Source: Cordia subcordata
Taxonomy: Eukaryota > Streptophyta > Magnoliopsida > Boraginales > Cordiaceae
Assembly (NCBI GenBank): GCA_028554755.1
Contig: JAPTOF010000019.1
Coordinates: 5,652,001-5,716,000 of the forward strand
Direction: 5' to 3'
Length of the DNA stretch: 64,000 bases
Part shown: positions 48,020 through 59,500 of the stretch, piece after piece
Position numbering within the stretch: position 1 is the first letter of the stretch
Layout of the letters: each line of letters opens with the position of its first letter
Made by a program: the position numbers and the translations under genes
Notes under the pieces: generated by a model
The model's input: only the letters and a program-made list of their open reading frames with translations
What the model was told of the DNA's origin: nothing
Databases searched by the model: none

Positions 48020-48690
48020 AAATATGTAACATAAGAGTTTTGAATATAAAGTATAAAATTTATGAAATGATTTATTTTGTGAACTTGCTTTTAAATTTTT
48101 GAACATGTAATATAATATTTTTGAACATAAAATATAATTTATGAGCAAGTAATGTAAGAGTTTTGGACATATAGTATAAAATTTTGTGAACTTGTAAACT
48201 TTTGAACTATAATATAAGAATTTTGAACATGTAATATAAAATTTTTAAATATTCAGTATAATCTATGAGCATGTAATATAAGAGTTTTGAACATATAATA
48301 CAAATTTTATGAAATTATAAATTTTATTTTGTAAACTTGCTTTTAAACTTTTAAACATGAAATATAAGAGTTTTGAGCATATAATATAAGAATTTTGAAC
48401 ATGTAATGTAAGAGTTTTGAACATATAGTATAATTTATAACCATGTAATATAAGAGTTTTAAACATATAGTATAAAATTTATGAGATTATAATTTTTATT
48501 TTGTGAACTTGCTTTTGAACGTTTAAACATGTAATATACGAGTTTTGAACATATTTACAGTTTAATATAAGAGTTTTGAACATAGAATATAAGAATTTTG
48601 AGCACATATATTGTACATGTACTGTTCACGCATAGTATGATGTACAGTGCTCGTGCAGAGTACTGTGCATATGGTGCATGGTGTAAGAAC
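48020..48690. repeat. Minisatellite-bearing element A (GAACATGTAATATAAGAGTTTT units)
   Basis: Dozens of degenerate short units of about 22-30 bp, built from GAACATGTAATATAAGAG and AACATATAGTATAAAATTTATGAG words, fill 48020-48610. They are followed by a terminal-like segment with repeated TACTGT/ACAGT words (48611-48690). Confidence 0.7.
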
Positions 48691-51547
48691 TACTAAACAA
48701 AGGTGTACAAGTCTTTACAAAAGAAACAAAGAAACTTAACATAATTGCATAAGCGGTCCAATGTGTGGTGTAGTGGTCACAATGAAAAACAGGTTTCGTT
48801 GCATAGCCAGCTTCGGAATATAAGAGATAAGTCTCCAAATGAAATCCAAGAAAGTGAAAAAGGCAAAGTAGATGTCTATTAAAACTAAACCAACCAACAT
48901 AGTGAATTTTGACCCTAACAAAAAAACAATATAGTGAATTACTAATAACAGAACTAGTTTCAACTAGATGAGGTGAGATTAATAGTAAAACAACAAGTAT
49001 ACAAGAGAAAAAAATAAAAGAAAAATAAAATAACAAAAATTGCAAAAAAATAAAGAAAATGAGAAAGAGGATGGCTTTGACCAAAAGAACCTTCAATAGG
49101 AAAGAGAATATAGAGCAACAGAAGGAACAGAGAGATGGGGAAAGTAGTAGGGAAGAAAGGAAAGGAGGAAGAGACAGAGAGATATGGTTTATAAAGTTCA
49201 TTTTAGCCTATTTTGATGTCGCTGTCTAATTCATCCTATCCTTTAAATATTGTCAAAAATTTGTTTCATAGCAAGCAATTAATAGGGTGTTTGACAATGC
49301 TTATAAGTGCCCAAATAAGCACCACAGACACCCAAACTTTTCTCAACTTTTATTTCTCTAAAGAAACCCTTCTCAAGGATTTTCTTCCCCCTATCTAATG
49401 TTAAAGGTTTGTTGAGGAAGGGTTGGTTCAGGTCATTTGGTGCTACGGCATTTAGTCAGTGACACCCCTTTCTCTTTCTTTCTTTATATTAGAGTAGTTT
49501 TTTTGTTACTTGTTTTGTTTATTTTCTCTTAATTTATTATTTTTGTTAATTTGATGTATAGGTTTTTCTAAGATATGAATTTTTATATGTTTGTTGGGAA
49601 TATAGTAGCACTAATTTGTAAAACTTTTTAGTTTGAAAATGGAAAATTAAACAAATAAATTAAAATAACAAACTTACAGCACTTAGAAAAACTGATATAG
49701 AAATGCAAAATGCTAAGTCGAGCCTTGAATTAGATTCAATGTCCATAACACGTATTTATCCCACATTGGTGCTCATAGTCACTGAACAAATAGTTTCCTA
49801 AGATGTAACATCTATGTCTCAGGATATGAGCCTTCCAAAATTTTAAGCCTTAGCGAACTAAAATAATGATAGATTTCTTCCTTTTGCAAGCCTAGACTAA
49901 GTGTATGTAATATGTGAATTTTTGGAGTTTGAATGCGACCAATGTTGTATGGCATGATTCTTAGTCTTAATTGCCTATTTATAGATGTAAAATGCCTATT
50001 CTAAGTAGTACACTTGAGTGGCCACATTTGGAAATTGATTAAAATGAGCAATCATGCCTTCCCAGTAAGCAAATATGTCTATTCATCCAGACGGCCACTT
50101 ACTGGGCAAATCGGTCGTTGTATTGGGAGATCGATTAGTAGAGGTAGTGATCAACAGTGGCCTTGCTGGTCAGACAACAAGACCACTGTATATTGGGTCA
50201 TCTATTCTCATTGAGTGCTTAACTTGTTGATTGGATATGTGATCGATAATAAAAAATAAAGTAAGAGAATTTTTAGGTAACTTTATACAAAATGATATTG
50301 ATTTTGAACCTACAATTGGGTATGCAGCCTGGATACCATACACCTGATGAATAGTATACTCTAGAAGCACTATGCAATACTGTATGTGTACTATATATGC
50401 ACAAACAATATCCCTTATTTCATACTTTCACAACATTTATACTATATATTCATAACTTATTACCCTCATGTTCACACTTATATGATAGCTTGATGAGCAA
50501 ACCCCACCAAGTGCGAGGTCTGCAATCAAAGTATCCATTTTGGTCTATTCCTATTCTACACACCTTATCTTGCAAATTATAAGGGGCTATTTTTGTCATT
50601 GAATCCACAACTTCTAAGTTAGGAAACAGACACCTATAACAATACATACAAAAGTCACAGAAATAGAAAAAGGAAAAAAAAATGTTAACAATTAAACAAA
50701 GAAAAAACACCTTTGGTTACAACTTTAACAAAAAAGTACTATTAGATGAAAAATAAATAAAAAATGCTAAAAAATTAATTCACAAAATAAATAATTAATA
50801 ATAGACAAACAAAAACTATAAGTCCTTTAAGTATTCACAACGTTGTTATTAAACGTTCACAAAGATAAATTACCTATTCACGATACTTTAAGATACATCC
50901 ATAACTTGTGAACTATATGTTCACAACCCTTGACCAATACGTTCACAATCTATAAACTATACGTTCACAACCTCTAAGATATACGTTTACACCTTGCAGA
51001 TCTTAAAAAAAGCTCTACATTTCACGCCTTGCAAATTTGTGAAAAAAGCTCTATAGTTCTATAAACACACACAAAACATAGACAAAAGCACATCTCTGCA
51101 AAAAAAGCTTATTTTTCTCATTATCTTCTTCTTCTTTCACCTTTATCAATTTTTTATTTGAATCTTTTTCTCACAAACACACAAAAGATATAGATCTATA
51201 AACATACACAAAACACAAATTTGTAAAAAAAAAAAAGAAGAAAGAGCAGCTTGTTCCATCTTCTTTCATGGCTACTAGGTCTTTCCTGTCACCATCATGT
51301 TATTGTTAACTTTTACTATTGTTGTGACTCTTTCTCAAAGCTTCTCAGCTCGGAGTGTAAAGAAGATTGACCAGCCTTTTTAGATGGTGATTGAACAAGA
51401 TATGAGTTGAATTAATAGATTTTTTGGGGTGTTTTTTTGAGGAGGATGAGGAGGAGAAGAAGAAAGAAGTGAGAGGGGAAAAGAAGAGGGGGAAGAAGAA
51501 AGAGAGAAGGCAATCTGTGAAGAAGCGATAGAAGGTAGTCTTGTGTG

Positions 51548-51649
51548 TCGTGTAGCGTTAAACTGATCTTTTATCTTTTAAAGCGTGCGTTATAAGTGTT
51601 GTGTAGTGTTAAACCAATCTTTTTTCTTTTAAAGCGTGTGTTATACACA
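51548..51649. repeat. 51-bp tandem duplication
   Basis: Copies at 51548 and 51599 share TGTGTAG(C/T)GTTAAAC, TCTTTTAAAGCGTG and related words. The region is purine-rich upstream (51440-51530), with no gene recognised. Confidence 0.7.
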
Positions 51650-52489
51650 CAACATAAGGTGTAAAATGCTTAGTAGGTTTATGGTGTGTAGGGTGTAAGG
51701 AATAATTTGTGTTGGATAAGTCCTTTCTCTATTTATACATGTAGGTACCCTTGGGGCCTAAACCCAAGTCTCACAAATTGTATATATAAGCAGTAGAAGA
51801 CAATTCTATTTTTCCAATGTGGTAAACTTTACTTTCACCAAATTAAAATACCACATAATCCTTTAACTTTAAACTCAATTTTCTTATTCATTTCCTATTA
51901 GTTTTAAACAAGTATATTAAGGTCATCTACTCAGAAACAAAAATTCCTATTTTGTCCTTATAATTCTGAAATATAAAATCACATCAAAATTGGCTCAAAA
52001 TGTGATGTTCTCACTTGTCTAAAAATACAACACATTTGTCATCCTTTTTTTTGTGTTTTTGGTGCTCTTGCTCTACAACCATTGACCTTTATGTTTTTTT
52101 TTGTAATTATTTGGGGTATGTTGTTGTTAAATTATTGGGGTGTTATTCTAAGTGGTTTATTGGTGGCTTTTTTCTCCATCTTTCTTAGTACTGGTTTTGT
52201 TAGATAAGTGATTACTGATATAGATCAACAAATATTTATGAAAATAATCATTTTGAGGGTTAAATGAGGCACATAAGTAATGCCTGAGCATCAGTAGGAA
52301 AACATTTCTTACTAGCAATAATTGCTATATTTGAAATGAGCTTATTATAAGATATTTTTCTTATTGATTTGAAAAAGAAAATTCTCTTTATCTTATACGA
52401 TAAGACATCTTATCATAAGCGTTTTATGAAAACAAAACAAACCATACTTCTTGTCTTATCTTTTACCATTATGAACAAGATCACAATTT

Positions 52490-53325
52490 TTACTGTGCTC
52501 CATATAGATGGTGCTCCTTTGGAGTACTGTATACTGTACTGTGCATAAACAGTATGTGCGCACAGTACGTAACAATACATGTGTTCAAAATTCTTATATT
52601 ATAGGTTCAAAATTTTTATATTATAGATTCAAAATTCTTATGTTATTTGTTTAGAACTCTTATATTAAACTGTGGACATGTTTGTAGTTTAATATAAGAG
52701 TTTTGAACATATAATATAAGATTTTGAACTAGTAATATAAGAGTTTTGAACATAGAGTATACTATATGATCATGTAATATAAGGGTTTTAAGCATAGAGT
52801 ATAAAATTTAGGAGATTATAATTTTTATTTTGTGAACTTGCTTTTAAACTTTTGAACTTGTAATATAAGAGTTTTAAACATATAATATAAGAATTTTGAA
52901 CATATAATATAATAATTTTGGACATGTAATATAAGGGTTTGAACATGTAATATAAGAATTTTGAACATAGAGTGCAAACTTTATGTGATTATAATTTTTA
53001 TTTTATGAACTTGATTTCAAACTTTTGAACTTGTAATATAAGAGTTTTGAACATGTAATATAAGAATTTTGAACGTGTAATATAAGAGTTTTAAACATAA
53101 ATTATAAATTTATGAGATTATAATTTTTATTTTGTTAACTTACTTTTAAACTTTTGAATATGTAATATAAGAGTTTTGAACTTATAATATAAAATTTTGA
53201 ATCTTTAATATAAAAAGTTTGAACCTGTAATAATAAAATTTTTAAACACATAATGTTATGCACTATGTGCATCTACTGTTCATAGAGCTTATGGAGAGTA
53301 TTGTGCATACGGTGTACAGTGTAGG
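52490..53325. repeat. Minisatellite-bearing element B, paralogue of element A, with inverted ends
   Basis: The ends (about 52490-52580 and 53250-53325) are rich in TACTGT, GTGCAT and ACAGTA words and look like imperfect inverted repeats of each other. Between them about 650 bp consist of the same short units as element A (GTAATATAAGAGTTTTGAAC). Element A carries the matching right-end words, so both are copies of one family, probably a non-autonomous transposon with an internal minisatellite. Confidence 0.65.
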
Positions 53326-53989
53326 TATTGAAATAAGATATTTTATCACAAATATCTTATAAAAACTCAAATCAAACCATAATTTTACATATAAAAAAGT
53401 ATCTTAGAATAAGCCTATACCAAATAGAGCAATTCCATTCCATATTTCTCAATTCAAGCCATGGCCATAATAGCATAATCATTGTCATAAACATCATTTA
53501 CTTTCTTTTTTCAACTCCAACTAGTGAGACAAACTTAGTAATGCATGGTCATACCTTGTGACTTCACATGGTCTTGTACTATGAATTATTTTAAACCTAA
53601 TAAAATTTTTCATTATTTTGTTTGGAAATGAAAATGCAAAAAATGACATCTATTGGTCCATGCCACAGATTCCAAATCATCACTGGGAAAATTCAGCCAA
53701 AAAAAAAAAAGAAAGTAAGCAAATCATTCCCCCCCCCCCCCACGTCTTTTTTTTTTTGTTCTTGTCGGGTTGTTGCTCAACCACATCTCCACCAAAGCCC
53801 AAAAAACTAAAAGGGCCTAAGCCCTTTCCAAACAACAAATGGGCCAGTCATGATGTCCAGAAAAGAGAAGAAGAATCAAAATTGAAGAACAATCTGAAAA
53901 TGAAACAAACAAGCCCTACTTTCCCAAATCTCGTCTTCGCTCTCCCCTTTCCTTGTTTTTTTTCAGATGGAAAGCTTCAGGAGACATAA

Positions 53990-54051
53990 AAATCATCTCT
54001 CACTCTTTTTGCACCACTTCACAATATAAACCCTACCCTCTCCGATTCTAA
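53990..54051 (+). promoter_or_regulatory. Probable 5'UTR exon of the KH gene with telo-box; followed by a long 5'UTR intron
   Basis: AAACCCTA at 54028-54035 is a plant telo-box, common near the start of genes for RNA and translation functions. The exon probably ends at TCTAAG|GTACGC (about 54051). A good acceptor TTTTGTCCAG|GTTCC at about 56483 would make a 2.4-kb intron ending about 90 bp before the ATG. No known gene lies inside 54052-56482; a poly-G tract sits at 54907-54923. Confidence 0.5.
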
Positions 54052-56573
54052 GGTACGCAACTCTTTTACTATCATCCTCTTTGTTTGTATTTGTATATAT
54101 ATGTATATGTGTGTGTGTGTGGTGGGTGTTCATGTGTGTGTATCTCACGCTTGGACTAGAGATGTCATAATTGGAATCATCAGGATGGTCAAGTTTAATA
54201 ATTTATGTGCAAAACGTTTAGTTTTGTGACATTTTTGTTCGTGATGTTGCCAAAGTATTTCTTGTTTTTAATGATTATGCGAGGAGGACTCCTAATAATT
54301 ACTGGAGCATTTGCATTGGGAACTAATATTTTTAATTATTTTTCCGGAAATTCTAATACTTTATTGTCATTTCTGAAGACGGTGGAAAATGGAAGTATCG
54401 TGTTAATTTTTGAACCAGGCGACTAGGTAATCAGCTTTTGGAAAGGTATGCTAGTTTGATGACGGTTATCTATTAAGGTTTCGCGGAGATGGTTAGTGCA
54501 AAGGTTCTGGCTAGTGGATGTTATGAATGTGTAAGTCTGTTCGAGGATGCTAATTAGTAAGTCTGAACTGATACAGAGACATGTGCTCCAGAGACTCGCT
54601 AATTATTTTTTGAGAAGCATTTGCGCAATGTTAATGACAGTTTAGAAGTATATTCTCCAAGTTATATGCTTGTGATCCCAAGCTGTGCATTATGGAGGAA
54701 TTTGTGTTAGAGGGGATCTTTCACATGTGAGAATGAACATATGATGAAAGTTTGGGCATTAGTTTGAAGGAGTGAACATATGAAAAGATGGATACAAGCT
54801 CGTGTGGGTTAATCTTCAGTTTCTTGGTAAAGAAAGAAAGCCAACGTGTATCCAGATCGTGGGGTTTTCTTTATCTTTTTTTTCTTTCTTCCTTTTTTCT
54901 TTTTTTTGGGGGGGGGGGGGGTTGGGGGGATTAGGAGAAGAATAACGAAATAAAGCTATTGGACTACAACCTTTTGGCTAGTAGTTCATTTGAATGAATC
55001 CTCAACTTTGGTAACTGTTACGTTGTTTTGCTCACTCTCCCTTTGTTGTTTCACAGCTTCCTCTTCAGATATCAATGTGGGGGCCTTTTTTTGTTTGGGA
55101 AACAATGTAGGGGGCTTATTCTTCCATTTTGGAGATTTGTGGTCCCTTTTACCATTATTATTGACTTTTTATGCTTTTATTGTGAACCTTAACAAAATTC
55201 TGTCAGCCTATGTTGAATGTTAAGTTTCATTCAAATTAATGAATAACTAATTAATTAATTTGGCCAACTGTTTTATATAAACGATAAGTAGAAGAGCAGT
55301 AGGAACTAGAATGGATAATGCTACGTGTCACAGCAATTATGAATAAAGAATCTAGATGCTGTTTGTCAAGTTTCATTTTTGTTCAGAATTTCAAATTGAA
55401 GTTACAGAAACTAATACCTTAGTTTTGAAACTGATCCATGTCCACACCTCAAAAAAAGAAGAGGTTTTTGGGGGATGGGGGAATGAAGGGGCAGACATTA
55501 GAGAATTTGGACATTTAAGTTTGCAAGCTCATGCTCAGTAACAGTTAATAACACTACTAGTTAAAAGAAAGGAGAAGTATTATACCCTCTTTAGGATAAG
55601 AGGAAATACAAGTTGGCGTGATACAAGATAATTAAAAGAAAACTCCCGTTTAGAATTGACTTGGCATGATGTTCTAAGGCAAGAGATTGGGATTGTAACA
55701 TTTAAAAGAAATTGGGCCTACTATGTGGAATTTGATATTAGTTTTGAAGTTTAAAGGAAAAGGTGAGCCTTGATGATATTATTATACTAGGAACTACCAA
55801 AGAAGTCTGTCATTTTAAAATGTGACATATATCCATATTAGGAAAGGGAACATTAACTTGAGATGGACTTAAATAAAGAGTTTGATATTTAATTTGAACC
55901 AGAGGGAGTACTATATTCTGTGACTTAATTTACAATGTGCAACCAGAGAGACTAAATGGCAATTGGAATTCATGTTGTTCATCACTAATATATGAATAAT
56001 GTATTCCTGAACTGATTTGCAAATCACCTGGTTGCTGGGATAAACTTCAACCCTGCACCCTTCGATAGTTAATAAATTATCAAAGTGTTGCTATAATATT
56101 GACTTAGAAAATGAAATTGTATTCTGATATAGTTGCAAGTAACACACTGATCCAGCCTTCTGGCAAAAATAATTCAACTAAGATAGATTTGGATGACACT
56201 TACCAAACAAAATGGAGTTAGAAATCTATGCGGCTTATAGCCAAATTTTTGTCTCATAAAACACCCTAAAGAAGGAAGTGTAGAGGTGTTAAACAGAGTG
56301 AGTTTTATCTATTACTTCTCTGAGGACGGGTCTAATCCATATTCTTCCACAGCTACGGCTGCTTATTTGTTGTTGTTAATGGTTCTTCTTTGTTGAACAA
56401 TAGTAACTAAAACTCTTTGTTGTTATGTTTATTTTTCTGAAGCACTTCTGTTTCTGATGCCAATTGCTTTCCTTTTTGTCCAGGTTCCACTTAGTTGAAC
56501 TATCTTTGCCATATAAAATATCTGAACAAGTGGGGGAAGTCATTTGGGTCTTGTAGCTTGATAAATATTCAAA

Positions 56574-59500
56574 ATGGATGGAAATAAAAGGAACTTCCTA
56601 AAGAATCGGTCTAATCCACAATTTAAGAAGAAGGGAGCACCTAAAAGGGGTAAATGGCAAAATTCTTCTCTTGAAGAATCGTCTGAAAATTTTAATTCTG
56701 CAGATACGGTTTATCGCATACTCTGTCAATCTAGAAAGATTGGTAGTGTCATTGGGAAAGGTGGCAACATAATCAAAACTCTGAGAGAAGAGACACAAGC
56801 AAAGATTACAGTTTCTGATACTGTTCCTGGTTCAGACGAGAGAGTAATAATTATCTTGAGTCCTTCTATGAAGCAGGCTACAAGAAGGCAAGCTGACAAG
56901 AATGATGGGATCCCATCGTCAGAGAAGGAGGATGATTTTTTGGAGTTACATTGCGCAGCCCAGGATGCTCTACTTAGAGTTCATGATCGGATAGTTGAAG
57001 AAGATATTGGTGGAACAGAAAATATGGATGAAAATGAAACTGTTGTGACCGCTCGTCTCCTTGTTCCAAATAATATGGTTGGGTGTCTTTTAGGAAGAAA
57101 AGGAGATGTCATTCAAAGATTGCGGAGTGAGACTGGTGCAAACATTCGTGTTCTTCCTGCTGAACATCTTCCTGCCTGTGCTTTGAGCACTGATGAACTT
57201 GTTCAGGTAGATTCTTATTCAGTAAACTTTATTATTCCATGTGTTTTAAATTTTGATAGGAGTATATGTGGTTGTGTGAGAGACAACCTTAAGTTCAAGT
57301 CATGGATGTTGTGAGGAACTTGTTCAGAATCTTTGTTCATATAAATTATAATTGGCCAATTTTAGGTGCATTTCTGCAGAAAGAAGTTAGCTACTTCTCT
57401 TCTCATCTAAGCTCAACCAAACAGATTTACTGGCTCTTTTCATTGGTTTTTCTTTTCATAACTTTCGATGTCTTGCTACTGGATTGACCGAATCGCTCGT
57501 TAGAAGTTAGAATCCTCATTGTAGTGTTAAGGCCAGTTTGGCATTCTTGTTGCAATTTTAAAAAACTTTAATTCAAATGTGCTGTTGAGAAAAGTGTTTT
57601 ACTGTATGGTGAAAAACTTAAAAATTGTTGTTAGATAAAAAAGAATTTTGTAATGAGTTTGGTTAAAATTGTTGTTTAAAGTGCTATTGATGATTTTATT
57701 TATTTGATTTTAATATTTTAGATTTTTTTAGTTTTAAAATTTCTTATTTTTTATTTTTAATTGTTAATTTTTAAATTTTTGATTTTTTAAAATTTTTTAA
57801 AAAGTTTTTAATTATATTTAAATAATATTTTTAATCTTTAATCATAAACGAATATATATGAACCTACAGTTTGTAAAACGTAGTTTGAGAAAAAGTAGTA
57901 TAATTGATGTTTTTCAAAAACTTCGTTTTGGCCTATTCGAAATGCTGATTTGTCCATAATCAAACACTTTTTGTATCTGCTTTTTAGCCAAAGCTGCTCT
58001 CTTTCTTCTTCTTCTTCTTTCTTTTCCTTTTTTCTTCTTTTTCCCCCTCTTTTAGTCAATTTCTTTTAAGTTGTATGATTCGTTCTGTCTTGGCATGTTG
58101 GCTTTGTCTGTGATATATCAGAGCCAAGAATCTATTCTGAAGCTAATGAAATCATGGTACACACTTGGAGTCTATGACAGGAAAAGCATTATGTTAGTCC
58201 ATGTTTCTTCTTTTTGTTGCTTAACTTTTCTTAAACATCAGACTCAAAACTGTTTGATGGGGAAGTTAAAAGTGAGATGCATGACCATTTTGGAGCTTAT
58301 TATTAGTTATCATACTCTTTGTTTGACAACTGAGTTCTACAAAAAATGTTCAACTCAGTCCTACTCTTTTGTAAAAATTTCCTAGGAAGTCCTATGTTCT
58401 ATTCAAACCAAGAGAACATCTTGTTCTGAGCTGGCCCTTATGAATTAAAATCCACATGAAAATTTACTCACTGTCTTGGCATTTTGTTACCCTCTGGTCC
58501 TCTCTATTACTTAAGATAATCCAGTTTCCAGTATCATTTTATCTAGTACTTTTTTAATGTTCATTCAAGGAATAACTAAACGAATGCACAACGAAAAAGA
58601 GTTATTAAATATAAATAGCTGCATAAAGGGGAAAGTAGAAAGAAAGTTTTTATTTGTCTTTTGATTGGATTTAGAGTGCATTTGGAACTAGTGATGAAAA
58701 GATGATATTGTTGACTTAAAGAGTTTCTTTAGGGTTTAGATTGTCTAAGAGGGGAAGAGTAGGACTCCTTTGTAATATGCTGCTAAATAGTTGTACTTCC
58801 TTGAGCTTGGATGATACTTTTTGAGATCTCATGCTTACAGCATGTTGGTATAGGTGTTTCATTGATTATTGATAAATGAGAGGCTATAATTCAGGGAATA
58901 TATGGTATAGTTTGGTCAGAGTTCACTTTATGATTCTACAAGTGATTGTTTAGTTGCTTTCTTAATCTCTGTTCTGTCAGTGTATTGTCAAAAGAATTCA
59001 TCTTATTGGTAGGTTCCTACAGATACAAGGGAAACCTGCAACAGCAAAGAAAGCTCTCTACCAAGTGTCAATATTGTTGCATGAGAATCCACGCAAGGAT
59101 AGAACTCCTTTAAGTTTCCCTGTTGCACATGGTACTCAAGCTTGTCACCCTCCTGGTCCTCCCTTGGCAAATATGCCTCCTGGAAGTCTGATTCGGTCTC
59201 AGCATAACCGACATGGTGTTTCCCCTGTACCATGGGTGGGAGGATATGGGAGTGAGGCTAGTGGATTTGGGTCTGGTGATTACGATGATGTTCCTCCAAT
59301 CCATGATGGAAGCCCTCCTAGTGACTTTACAATGAAGATTTTATGCCCGGCAGGGAAAATTGGTGGTGTGATTGGGAAAGGAGGTCTCAATGTCAAACAA
59401 TTACAGCTGGAGACTGGAGCCAGTATTCATGTGGAGGATGTATCTGTAGAATCAGATGAAAGAGTGATTCGTGTCTCTTCCTTAGAGGTAACATCTTTTC

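Larger units (their letters stand above)
46564..53617. other. Gene-poor stretch with several repeat elements
   Basis: After the LBD 3'UTR (to about 46850) no coding gene is seen. 47290-47990 and 48691-50250 are plain AT-rich DNA. 49282-49345 carries a GTGTTTGACAATGCTTATAAG motif similar to the short MITE at 16086. 50370-50500 and 50835-51000 contain repeated TTCACAAC-TATA-type words. Specific repeats are listed separately. Confidence 0.5.

Noticed and set aside
48020..48610. Short regularly repeated units that might suggest a CRISPR-like array
   Set aside because: Units are degenerate and contiguous without unique spacers, in a plant nuclear genome; this is a minisatellite.
48626..49201. Minus-strand open frame of 191 codons, very hydrophobic
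   Set aside because: It comes from a purine-rich plus strand read as Ser/Leu/Phe-rich sequence; no domain pattern and no start context.
49680..50250. Possible solo LTR
   Set aside because: The sequence has an LTR-like feel, but no TG...CA ends with a target duplication, primer-binding site or polypurine tract could be found.
53618..53989. Open frame of 123 codons before the KH gene
   Set aside because: Composed of A-runs and C/T-runs with no family match; it lies in the probable promoter or leader.
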